Below the pieces are notes generated by a model, which saw nothing but the letters and a program-made list of their open reading frames with translations, was not told where the DNA came from and ran no database searches. The translations under genes and the position numbers were made by a program. Shown here piece by piece: positions 8,635 through 16,474 of a DNA stretch of 35,729 nucleotides (positions are counted from its first letter, which is position 1; the number at the start of each line of letters is the position of its first letter). The stretch is from the NCBI GenBank assembly GCA_029262875.1, contig JAJCYO010000101.1:1-35729 (forward strand), given 5' to 3'. This stretch comes from Flavobacteriales bacterium (GTDB lineage: Bacteria > Bacteroidota > Bacteroidia > Flavobacteriales_E > Vicingaceae).

Positions 8635-9513
8635 ATGAAAAAAGCGATACTATTTGGAGCTAATGGTTATTTAGGAAGACACATCGCCTACTTTTTAAAA
8701 CAACAACAAATTGAATTTATACCCACCGATATAGCAGAAAACTCTATTGATGATTATGCCAACTATCAAAAAATAGATGTCACTCAAAAAACCGATTTAC
8801 AACAATTAGATTTTGATGTGGATTATGTTTTTTCCTTTGCAGGCCTTACGGGAACAGGTTCCTTATTGGAAGTCGTAGAGCGATTTACAAAGGTAAATGA
8901 ACGAGGATTAGCTAATATTCTTGAATGCTGTGATGGATATGGTTTAAGACTTATATTCCCATCAACGCGATTAGTATATAAAGGAATTGAAAACACCACA
9001 TTAAAGGAAGATTCAGAAAAAGAGGCTAAAACTATTTATGCTAAAAATAAATTAGTTTGTGAGGACATGTTGATGAATTCAAATGTTGAATCTACTGTTT
9101 TTCGAATTTGTGTTCCATATGGTAACCTTATCGATAAAGAATACTCCTACGGGACTATAGGTTTCTTTATTAATAAAGCTTTAAAAGGAGAGAACATTAC
9201 CATCTATGGCGATGGAAGTCTAAAGAGAACTTTTACACACGTTAGTGATATTGCACAAACAATACTTAGTAGCCTTGAAATTAAAACAACAATTAATGAT
9301 GTTTATAATATTGGAAGTAATGATGCTTTAAGTTTGTTAGAAGTTGCTAATTTAGTGGCGCTAAAGTATGGCGTTGATGTCGAATTTGTTGATTGGCCAG
9401 AAGAAGCGTTGAAAATTGAGTCTGGAGACACTATTTTTGATGATGAAAAGCTGTTGAATACTATTGACTATAGATATAAACATTCATTAACAGAATGGAT
9501 TACTGAAATATGA
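8635..9513 (+). CDS. NAD-dependent epimerase/dehydratase family protein (extended SDR)
   Basis: The 292-residue protein is an extended short-chain dehydrogenase. It has the nucleotide-binding motif GANGYLG near the N-terminus, the catalytic Ser/Thr pair S110-T111 in FPSTRLVY, and the YxxxK pair Y135 and K139 in YAKNKL. The later FTHVSDIAQ and YNIGSNDALSLLEVA segments are characteristic of sugar-nucleotide SDRs. Given the upstream 2,3-dehydratase and 3-ketoreductase, a 4-ketoreductase finishing an NDP-2,6-dideoxyhexose is the simplest assignment. A 4-epimerase or 4,6-dehydratase is possible, though the active-site Thr-Asp-Glu pattern of 4,6-dehydratases is absent. Its stop overlaps the ATG of the next gene. 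Confidence 0.88.
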   Translation: MKKAILFGANGYLGRHIAYFLKQQQIEFIPTDIAENSIDDYANYQKIDVTQKTDLQQLDFDVDYVFSFAGLTGTGSLLEVVERFTKVNERGLANILECCDGYGLRLIFPSTRLVYKGIENTTLKEDSEKEAKTIYAKNKLVCEDMLMNSNVESTVFRICVPYGNLIDKEYSYGTIGFFINKALKGENITIYGDGSLKRTFTHVSDIAQTILSSLEIKTTINDVYNIGSNDALSLLEVANLVALKYGVDVEFVDWPEEALKIESGDTIFDDEKLLNTIDYRYKHSLTEWITEI

Positions 9514-11183
9514 GTAAAAAAGGATCACATAAAAAACAAAAAGAGGTACCTGCAGCCGAAGTTGAAAAAACGGTTGAGTCTAAAGAAGTTAGTAACATAA
9601 CTATCCTTATTCTTACGGGTGTATTAGCTGTTGTCTATTTCATTTTTTCGACATTTTCAGATGGGTTTTACCAACATGATGAAGTAGGTAATTTCATGGC
9701 TGCTCAACGCATTTGGTACGATAGCATTATACAAATCCTTGGAGCCAATACTAAGTCTGGGTATAGATTGCTTTATGCATTGCCCGCATTAGGAGGGTTT
9801 ACATTCCTTAAGTTCTTTAATAGTCTTGTGGCCGCATTTACAGTCTATTTTTCTTATAAGCTATTAGCCAAATTGGGTAGCAAGAATAAATTGCTGATAT
9901 TTTTTGTTTTAGGACTACAGCCTTTATGGTTTATGCTTTCCTTTAGGAATTATGCAGAGTTAACAGTTGCCTTTTTATTGGTGTTAGGTGCGCTGCAGTT
10001 CTTTAATAAAAAGTACATTTTTACTGCACTTATCGTTTCTTATATAGCTTTTACCAGACAGGAATATCACCTTATATCTGGCTTGTTGTTTTTAGTGCTA
10101 GCATTTAAAAAGGAATGGATTGCAGCTTTACTTACAGGAACATTTACAGTATTACAAAATGTAATAGGCTATATTATTACTGGGGACATTTTATACCTGC
10201 CGAACTCAGTAATGGAATACTCAAAGAAGATTGAAGGAATATGGCCAAAACAAGGTTTTGACCACTACCTTACAATGTCTAATGTAATATTTGGGTCAAT
10301 TGCCATAACACTGTTTGTAGCTTATATTGGAATTACGATTGTAAAGAAGAAGAAGCCGAATCTTTTCTTATTGATTCCTGTTGTTTTTATTTTCTTTTTA
10401 AATTGTGCATTTCAAGCAGAATCGTTCACGTTAGGACCTGGAAACGGAGGTAACCTTAGGTATTTAATTACAATTTCACCTTTAATAGGTATAATCGGAG
10501 TTATGGCTGTTGATGAGATAATGGACTTTAATAAAAAACATCTTCTGTTAATTTTTCTAATTCCATTAGCAGTCTTAGTTTATGCATTCCAAAGTTATGC
10601 TCATTTAAATTATGGGTTACACTTAAGTGATGGACTACATAACACGGAAGAGATAGAAAACTGGATTCCATTAATTTTCACCATTATTGTTGCTGCGCTC
10701 TTAATAATGCCACTAAAGAAAAAGCACTATCTTATTGGTATTGCTGCTGTCTCCATTATAGTTGGAGTGACATCCATTACAACAAGAAAAATACAACCAG
10801 AAGAGAAAGCTGTAAAGAAAGCGGCTAAGTGGTATACCAACCATGTAAAGTTGGATCAAAATCCACAAACAGCTCAAAATCAATTGTATTCTGATACTAA
10901 CCGTGTAGCTTGTGGACATGCCTTGTTTTATTACTATTTAGGTAAGAATAAATATGATTTCATTAAGCCATCTATTATGACTTACCTTGATCAAGAAACT
11001 ATAGATACCCTTGATAGAGGAGATATTATTATTTGGGATTCTCATTATGGTGATCGGAGGGAAGTTCCTACAAGTCAACCTTACCAGTATTATGAAGATA
11101 GTCCAAATTATCAGAGAATACAATATTATCAATCCACAGATAATAGGTTTACGATTGTCTTCTTTAAAAAAATGATAGATTAA
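9510..11183 (+). CDS. Polytopic membrane protein, GT-C (ArnT/PMT-like) glycosyltransferase candidate
   Basis: The 557-residue protein has a charged cytoplasmic head rich in Lys and Glu, about ten or more hydrophobic helices, and a soluble tail of roughly 130 residues. The first outside loop carries an acidic motif (QHDEVGNFMAAQRIW, H56-D57-E58), the position where GT-C enzymes keep their catalytic Asp or Glu. This suggests a lipid-phosphate-sugar dependent transferase acting on the periplasmic face, as in ArnT, PMT or GtrC-like enzymes. The family is assigned from topology and the acidic loop, not from close identity. The overlapping ATGA with the SDR gene ties it to the deoxysugar unit. The acceptor could be LPS, a surface protein or another glycan. 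Confidence 0.75.
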   Translation: MSKKGSHKKQKEVPAAEVEKTVESKEVSNITILILTGVLAVVYFIFSTFSDGFYQHDEVGNFMAAQRIWYDSIIQILGANTKSGYRLLYALPALGGFTFLKFFNSLVAAFTVYFSYKLLAKLGSKNKLLIFFVLGLQPLWFMLSFRNYAELTVAFLLVLGALQFFNKKYIFTALIVSYIAFTRQEYHLISGLLFLVLAFKKEWIAALLTGTFTVLQNVIGYIITGDILYLPNSVMEYSKKIEGIWPKQGFDHYLTMSNVIFGSIAITLFVAYIGITIVKKKKPNLFLLIPVVFIFFLNCAFQAESFTLGPGNGGNLRYLITISPLIGIIGVMAVDEIMDFNKKHLLLIFLIPLAVLVYAFQSYAHLNYGLHLSDGLHNTEEIENWIPLIFTIIVAALLIMPLKKKHYLIGIAAVSIIVGVTSITTRKIQPEEKAVKKAAKWYTNHVKLDQNPQTAQNQLYSDTNRVACGHALFYYYLGKNKYDFIKPSIMTYLDQETIDTLDRGDIIIWDSHYGDRREVPTSQPYQYYEDSPNYQRIQYYQSTDNRFTIVFFKKMID

Positions 11184-11234
11184 ATAATTAGTAATTTTTA
11201 ACGTTTACTCTATTTAAATAATACAAGTTAATCT

Positions 11235-11242
11235 TATATTTG
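11235..11242 (+). promoter_or_regulatory. TAnnTTTG promoter element for bamD
   Basis: TATATTTG matches the Bacteroidota -7 consensus TAnnTTTG. It ends only 4 bases before the bamD ATG, so transcription would begin at or next to the start codon. The -33 TTG is not evident. Confidence 0.65.
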
Positions 11243-11246
11243 CCGC

Positions 11247-12056
11247 ATGTTAAAAAAGTGGGGATTCCTAATAGTTCTAATTGCAATAATAACAGTTAGT
11301 TGCAGTAGATATCAAAAGTTATTGAAAAGTTCAGATATGGACTTAAAATACGAGGCAGCCATCAAGTACTATGATGATGAAAAGTATGAGAAAGCAATGG
11401 CGTTGTTTGAGGAGTTGATTCCATTATTTAGAGGGACGGAGAGGGCAGAAAAAGTTTATTACTGCTACTGTTATTGTAATTTCCAGTTAAATTTTCTTTA
11501 TTCTGCATCTTATCATTTTAGAAAGTTCTCAACGACCTATCCATTGAGTAAACATGCTGAGGAAACGTTGTTTATGTACGCGTATTCGAACTACTTGCTG
11601 TCACCTATACCAACTCTGGATGCGTCAGATACCAAGAATGGGATAAACGCTTTACAATTGTTCATTAATACCTATCCAGAGCATGAATTGGTAGATTCAA
11701 GTAATGTGTTAATGGATAAGCTGAGAAGTAAATTAGAAAAGAAATCATATTTAAATTCTAAGCAGTATTACAAAATATTTAAATTCAAAGCGGCTATCAT
11801 CTCTATAAACAATACTCTTGCTGACTTTCCTGAGACAAAACACAGAGAAGAATTAACCTTTTTAATACTGAAATCAAACTTTTTATTAGCTGAAAACAGC
11901 ATTAAGAAAAAAAAGTTGCAAAGAATTAACGATACTATTGAAGCTTATTATACCTTTGTGGACGCTTATAAAGAAAGTAAGTACTTGAAAGAGGCTGAAT
12001 CCATCTTTACAAAGGTGAGCGAAATGAGAAATAAGATTAAAATAAAAAATTCATAA
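11247..12056 (+). CDS. bamD: Outer membrane protein assembly factor BamD
   Basis: The 269-residue lipoprotein has an N-terminal signal ending in a lipobox (ITVSC, lipidated Cys at 19). TPR-like helical repeats follow: AAIKYYDDEKYEKAMALFEELIP, then a repeat around SASYHFRKFSTTYP, and later TFVDAYKESKYLKEA. BamD is the essential lipoprotein partner of BamA in inserting beta-barrel proteins in the outer membrane. The assignment is supported by the conserved order with rpoZ, coaBC, a DUF4835 gene and recN. One oddity is three alternating cysteines at residues 73, 75 and 77 (YYCYCYC) within a helix of the second repeat, which is unusual for a periplasmic protein. The next gene begins after 3 bases. 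Confidence 0.92.
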   Translation: MLKKWGFLIVLIAIITVSCSRYQKLLKSSDMDLKYEAAIKYYDDEKYEKAMALFEELIPLFRGTERAEKVYYCYCYCNFQLNFLYSASYHFRKFSTTYPLSKHAEETLFMYAYSNYLLSPIPTLDASDTKNGINALQLFINTYPEHELVDSSNVLMDKLRSKLEKKSYLNSKQYYKIFKFKAAIISINNTLADFPETKHREELTFLILKSNFLLAENSIKKKKLQRINDTIEAYYTFVDAYKESKYLKEAESIFTKVSEMRNKIKIKNS

Positions 12057-12059
12057 ACG

Positions 12060-12398
12060 ATGAACTTTAAAAATACAAATGCTGAAACAACTACTGTTAC
12101 TCGCAACATGAACGAGATTGAAGAAGTAACAGGAAACATCTACGAATCTTGTGTAGTTGTATCAAAAAGATCTGATCAGATAGCAGTGGACTTGAAAGAG
12201 GAGTTGATTGGGAAATTAAATGAGTTCGCTTCAAATACTGACAATTTAGAAGAAATTTTTGAAAACAGAGAGCAGATAGAAATTTCAAGGTTTTATGAAA
12301 GATTACCTAAGACCAATGCAATGGCATTAAAAGAATTTTTAGACGACAAAGTTTATTTCAGACAACCTACAGATTCTTCAGAGGAAGAAGGAGAATAA
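12060..12398 (+). CDS. rpoZ: DNA-directed RNA polymerase omega subunit (Rpb6 family)
   Basis: The 112-residue protein carries the Rpb6/omega core. It begins around NIYESCVVVSKRSDQIAVDLKEEL, where the SKRSDQI segment corresponds to the conserved helix that clamps the C-terminal part of beta-prime. An acidic tail (DSSEEEGE) ends the protein. Omega assists assembly of RNA polymerase. The N-terminal stretch of about 20 residues before the core is longer than in proteobacterial omega, which is usual for this phylum. The position between bamD and coaBC also fits the known conserved cluster. Confidence 0.9.
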   Translation: MNFKNTNAETTTVTRNMNEIEEVTGNIYESCVVVSKRSDQIAVDLKEELIGKLNEFASNTDNLEEIFENREQIEISRFYERLPKTNAMALKEFLDDKVYFRQPTDSSEEEGE

Positions 12399-12409
12399 CT
12401 CTACTTTAA

Positions 12410-13606
12410 ATGTTTAGCGGAAAAAACATCCTTCTTGGTATTACAGGAGGAATCGCAGCTTATAAAACCGCAAATCTTGTAAGATTATTAAAAAAGTCAA
12501 GCGCCAATGTTCAGGTAGTTATGACTCCGTATGCGAAAGAATTTATAACACCTCTAACACTTTCTACTTTATCTGAGAACCCTGTGCATTCTGAATTTTC
12601 TGATGAGGATACCGGAGAGTGGGATAGTCATGTTGAATTAGGTTTATGGGCTGATTTGTTCATCATTGCTCCTGCTACGGCTAATACTATTGGTAAAATG
12701 GCAACAGGATTATGTGATAATCTACTGATGGCTACATATCTTTCTGCTAAATGTCCTGTTTTTATTGCTCCTGCTATGGACTTGGACATGTATAAACATG
12801 AAACGACCAAGAGCAATATAATTAAGCTTAAGGCCAATGGAAATAAAATCATTGAAGCACAGGTGGGTGAATTAGCGAGTGGATTGGTTGGGAAAGGTAG
12901 AATGGAAGAACCTGAAGCAATAGTTAATCAAGTTGAGGAGTATTTAAGAGAAGGGCTTCCTTTAACGGAGAAAAAAGTTTTAATAACAGCAGGCCCCACA
13001 GTTGAACAAATTGATCCTGTTCGATTTATTGGAAACAACTCTACTGGTAAAATGGGATACGCGTTAGCAGAAAAAGCCAATGAGTTAGGAGCGTCTGTTA
13101 CATTGGTTTCTGGGCCAACAACCATAGATGCCACGAAAGCAATTGAAAGAATAGATGTGAAGTCGGCAGAAGAGATGTATAACGCTGTACATGACAACTA
13201 CAAAAATGCAGACATTATAATTATGGCAGCAGCCGTTGCTGATTATACTCCTCAATCACTTCAGGAAAATAAAATTAAAAAGAGCGATGCCGCTTTACAA
13301 ATTGAATTAAAACCAACCAAAGATATTTTAGCTTCAATTGGTGAAGTTAAAAAAGACAATCAATTGTTGGTTGGTTTTGCATTGGAAACAAACAATGAAG
13401 AAACAAATGCAAAAGATAAATTAGCTCGAAAAAAATTAGACTTGATTGTACTAAATTCTTTAAATGATAAAGGTGCTGGATTTGGTTTTGATACGAATAG
13501 GATAACCATTATAGACAAAAACAATAAAATAGAAGAATATGAGTTAAAATCTAAATCGGAAGTAGCTTCTGATATTTTTAATAAAATCATATCTTTACTG
13601 AAGTAG
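12410..13606 (+). CDS. coaBC: Bifunctional phosphopantothenoylcysteine decarboxylase / phosphopantothenate-cysteine ligase CoaBC
   Basis: The 398-residue protein joins two coenzyme A biosynthetic activities: the FMN-dependent CoaC decarboxylase (about residues 1-185) and the CoaB ligase (rest). CoaC features include GITGGIAAYK, catalytic His H74 in SHVELG, PAMDLDMY, and the clamp segment GELASGLVGKGRMEEP. CoaB features include TAGPTVEQIDPVRFIGN, NSTGKMG and the lysine region ENKIKKS. Compared with E. coli Dfp (H75, N125, C158), the sequence has H74, D124 and S157. Two key CoaC residues are therefore replaced, which I believe is a lineage variant, not a defect. It is tightly packed between rpoZ and the DUF4835 gene. 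Confidence 0.95.
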   Translation: MFSGKNILLGITGGIAAYKTANLVRLLKKSSANVQVVMTPYAKEFITPLTLSTLSENPVHSEFSDEDTGEWDSHVELGLWADLFIIAPATANTIGKMATGLCDNLLMATYLSAKCPVFIAPAMDLDMYKHETTKSNIIKLKANGNKIIEAQVGELASGLVGKGRMEEPEAIVNQVEEYLREGLPLTEKKVLITAGPTVEQIDPVRFIGNNSTGKMGYALAEKANELGASVTLVSGPTTIDATKAIERIDVKSAEEMYNAVHDNYKNADIIIMAAAVADYTPQSLQENKIKKSDAALQIELKPTKDILASIGEVKKDNQLLVGFALETNNEETNAKDKLARKKLDLIVLNSLNDKGAGFGFDTNRITIIDKNNKIEEYELKSKSEVASDIFNKIISLLK

Positions 13607-13607
13607 A

Positions 13608-14516
13608 ATGCGTAACCTAATTAAAATACTAATTGTCCTTGTTTTAGCAATTTCATTTGTTAATGTTAATGCGCAAGAACTTAACTGTAACATTCAAATT
13701 AATTCTTCTCAGATTCAGGGATCAGATAAAAGTATTTTTGATGCCATGCAAAAGGCCATTTTCGAATTTATGAATTCACGTAAATGGACCAACAATGTTT
13801 ATAAGAATACTGAGCGAATAGAGTGTACCATATTAATTAACATTACAGAGCAGGTTTCAACCAATGACTTTAAAGCTACCATTCAGGTGCAATCTAGAAG
13901 ACCTGTCTACAATACATCATACTTTACCACTACTTTAAATCATTTAGATAAAGAGTTTGAGTTTAAGTTTAATGAATTTGACCCCTTAGAGTATTCAGAA
14001 ACTACGTTCATGTCAAATTTAACTTCTGTATTGGCTTTTTATGCTAACATTATTATTGCATTGGATTATGATTCGTTCTCATTGAATGGTGGCACTAAGT
14101 ATTTGCAAAAGGCACAAGCAATTGTGGGTAATGCACAAGGGGCAAGAGAAGCAGGGTGGAAGGCTTTTGAAGGAGAGCGAAATAGGTATTGGTTTGCACA
14201 AAATATGCTACACAAAAATTACGCTCCGTTAAGAGAGTGTTTTTACAAATACCATAGGTTAGGTTTTGACGTTATGGCAAAGAATGTTCAAGGAGGTAGA
14301 GCTGTGGTTTTACAATCTCTAAAGTTACTTGATCAGGTGTACCAACGGAAACCTGGTAATTTTCAATTGCAAATTTTCTTTAATGCTAAATCGAATGAAA
14401 TTGTGGAGCTCTTCACAGAAGCAATACCTAAAGAGAAAGCAGAAGCTACCAATCTACTTAATAAGATAGATGCAAACAATCTTAGTAAGTATGAGAAAAT
14501 TACAAAAGGGAAATAA
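13608..14516 (+). CDS. DUF4835 family protein (PorD-like, T9SS-associated)
   Basis: The 302-residue protein has a signal peptide (MRNLIKILIVLVLAISFVNVNA, cleavage before QELNCN) and then a mixed alpha/beta periplasmic domain. It matches the DUF4835 pattern: an N-terminal ELNCNIQIN strand, SKWTN/SRKWTNNVY, EFDPLEYSETTFMSNLTSVLAFYANIIIALDYDSFS, and AREAGWKAFEGERNRYWFAQNM. Members of this family are commonly labelled type IX secretion protein PorD. That name rests on family annotation that I recall, and no biochemical role is evident from the sequence. Location one base after coaBC and directly before recN is the usual one in Bacteroidota. The start codon choice is clear because the signal peptide begins there. 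Confidence 0.85.
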   Translation: MRNLIKILIVLVLAISFVNVNAQELNCNIQINSSQIQGSDKSIFDAMQKAIFEFMNSRKWTNNVYKNTERIECTILINITEQVSTNDFKATIQVQSRRPVYNTSYFTTTLNHLDKEFEFKFNEFDPLEYSETTFMSNLTSVLAFYANIIIALDYDSFSLNGGTKYLQKAQAIVGNAQGAREAGWKAFEGERNRYWFAQNMLHKNYAPLRECFYKYHRLGFDVMAKNVQGGRAVVLQSLKLLDQVYQRKPGNFQLQIFFNAKSNEIVELFTEAIPKEKAEATNLLNKIDANNLSKYEKITKGK

Positions 14517-16172
14517 ATGTTAAAGCATTTATCGATAACCAATTATGCCATCATTAAACAAGTTGAACTTAAATTTAATGCTGGATTTACAGTTATAACA
14601 GGAGAAACGGGGGCAGGAAAATCAATCTTGCTCGGTGCACTATCGCTCATATTAGGAAAAAGAGCGGACACATCTGTTTTAAACGATAAGCAAAAAAAAT
14701 GTATTGTAGAGGGTGAGTTTAATCTTCAAGAAGAAAATTACATTCATTTTTTCAATGAGAATGATTTAGATTATGAGGGGAGCACCATCATCAGGAGAGA
14801 AATAAGTGCAAGTGGTAAAAGTCGGGCTTTTATTAATGACACCCCGGTTAGTCTTGCTGTTTTAAAAGAATTAACATCTCAATTGGTTGATATTCATTCA
14901 CAACATCAAACACTTCAAATTAAAGATAGTAAGTTCCAAATAAACGTTATTGATGCCTTTGCTAATTTAGGAACAATGTATAAAGCTTATGCCAAAACGT
15001 ATGCTGAATACCTTAATAACAGGAATAGACTAAACGAATTGATTAATGTTGCCAATAATGCAAAAACAGATACAGATTACATTACCTTTCAGGTAAAAGA
15101 AATTGAGGCGTTAGATTTAAAGCCCAATGAAAAAGAAAATATTGAGTCTGAACTTGAAATTATAAACAATGCTGAAGAGATTAAATCAGTATTAGAGAAT
15201 ACCGGAAATGGACTTATAAATTCTGAACAAAATTTATTATCAGAATTACGAAATGTATCAAGTCAGTTTTCGAAAATAAATAACTGCTCTACCGAATACA
15301 ATAGCATCTACGAACGATTAAACAGTTTAATCATAGAGTTAGAGGATGTAGCTAAAGAGATAGAAAATGCAAATAATAGTTTAAGCTTTAATCCTGAAAA
15401 CCTTTCTTATTTAAATGATAGAATAGGAAGAATATTTTCAATTGAGCAAAAGCATAACTTGTCAACAACTGAAGAGATATTTCAATTATTAGAAAAATTG
15501 AAGTTGCAATTAAGTGAGTCAAACTCTTACGAAGAAAAAATAATAGAATTAACAAGTACGGTTACTGAGCAGAAGGAAGTCTTACTTGAAGCTGCTAAAA
15601 TATTGTCTCTAAAAAGACGAGAAAGTTTAAAAGGGGTAAGCGATGAAATTGTAAATAATCTAAATTTATTGGGAATGCCTGATGCTTCTTTTGAAGTAAA
15701 GCATCAAATGCTTGATGAACCAAACGAATTTGGGTTGGATAAAATTGACTTTCTATTTACATCGAATAGAGGTTTTGAACTAAAAGAATTAAGTAAAGCA
15801 GCATCTGGTGGAGAATTATCACGACTAATGCTTACTATTAAATCAATTTTAGCAAATAATAAGAATTTATCATCTATTATTTTTGATGAGATAGATTCAG
15901 GTGTTTCAGGAGACATAGCTGATAAGATGGCCAACATTATGAAACAAATGAGCAGCAGCATGCAGGTAATTGCAATTACACATTTGCCTCAAGTTGCTGC
16001 TAAGGGAGAAATGCACTATAAGATTTACAAAGAAAATAAAGAAGGCAAAACGTTGACAACCTTATCTACGTTGGATAACTCAAGTAGAGTGGAGGAGTTG
16101 GCTAAAATGCTTAGTGGGAAAGAGTTAAGTTCTGCAGCAAGAGAAAATGCAAGAACATTATTAAAAGTGTAA
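14517..16172 (+). CDS. recN: DNA repair protein RecN
   Basis: The 551-residue SMC-like ATPase acts in recombinational double-strand break repair, bridging DNA ends. The head domain is split by a long coiled-coil region rich in Glu, Asn and Leu, from about residues 150 to 380. Walker A is GETGAGKS at residues 29-36. The signature is ASGGELSRLML, followed by Walker B in IIFDEIDSGVSGDIADKM and the switch ITHLPQVAAKG. Length and order of motifs are typical. The ATG follows the DUF4835 stop without a gap. It is the last gene of the bamD operon; a new promoter begins soon after the stop. Confidence 0.96.
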   Translation: MLKHLSITNYAIIKQVELKFNAGFTVITGETGAGKSILLGALSLILGKRADTSVLNDKQKKCIVEGEFNLQEENYIHFFNENDLDYEGSTIIRREISASGKSRAFINDTPVSLAVLKELTSQLVDIHSQHQTLQIKDSKFQINVIDAFANLGTMYKAYAKTYAEYLNNRNRLNELINVANNAKTDTDYITFQVKEIEALDLKPNEKENIESELEIINNAEEIKSVLENTGNGLINSEQNLLSELRNVSSQFSKINNCSTEYNSIYERLNSLIIELEDVAKEIENANNSLSFNPENLSYLNDRIGRIFSIEQKHNLSTTEEIFQLLEKLKLQLSESNSYEEKIIELTSTVTEQKEVLLEAAKILSLKRRESLKGVSDEIVNNLNLLGMPDASFEVKHQMLDEPNEFGLDKIDFLFTSNRGFELKELSKAASGGELSRLMLTIKSILANNKNLSSIIFDEIDSGVSGDIADKMANIMKQMSSSMQVIAITHLPQVAAKGEMHYKIYKENKEGKTLTTLSTLDNSSRVEELAKMLSGKELSSAARENARTLLKV

Positions 16173-16183
16173 AAGGAAACTAC

Positions 16184-16214
16184 TTTGTTTTTTTAACTAA
16201 AAAGTGTAAATTTG
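16184..16214 (+). promoter_or_regulatory. Complete Bacteroidota-type promoter (-33 TTTG, -7 TAAATTTG)
   Basis: TTTG at 16184-16187 is separated by exactly 19 bases from TAAATTTG at 16207-16214. Both elements and spacing agree with the sigma-A consensus of Bacteroidota. It would drive the small lipoprotein gene beginning at 16234 with a leader of about 15 bases. Confidence 0.75.
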
Positions 16215-16233
16215 TTTTTTCTTAAAAATTCAA

Positions 16234-16416
16234 ATGCGCAACACAAAGAAATATTCTTACTTACTTTTAATACTTCCTTTAGTATTATTTTTCACCGTTT
16301 CTCTTACCAGCTGTGACCCACATAGATCAGGTTCTGTAATAAAAGGACCTAGCGCAAAAAACCATAGACATTCAAGACCTGCTTCTGCAAAAAGACATAA
16401 AAAAAATAAATATTAA
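16234..16416 (+). CDS. Small, highly basic predicted lipoprotein
   Basis: The 60-residue product starts with a lipoprotein signal: Lys-rich head, hydrophobic core LLLILPLVLFF, and lipobox LTSC with Cys at 27. The mature part is only 34 residues, with ten Lys or Arg and four His, and few hydrophobic residues. I do not recognise a family. The charge would suit binding to LPS phosphate, peptidoglycan or nucleic acid, but that is speculation. An Asp follows the lipidated Cys. It is preceded by the best promoter of the window and lies between recN and fabI, which has its own promoter, so it may be transcribed alone. Confidence 0.7.
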   Translation: MRNTKKYSYLLLILPLVLFFTVSLTSCDPHRSGSVIKGPSAKNHRHSRPASAKRHKKNKY

Positions 16417-16441
16417 ATAAAAAATATTTTTAATATTCTGT

Positions 16442-16449
16442 TATATTTG
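16442..16449 (+). promoter_or_regulatory. TAnnTTTG promoter element for fabI
   Basis: TATATTTG lies 25 bases before the fabI ATG, giving a leader of about 20 bases. The upstream -33 region is A/T-only and has no clear TTG. Confidence 0.65.
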
Positions 16450-16474
16450 TGTACCAAGAAAAATATAAAAATCT

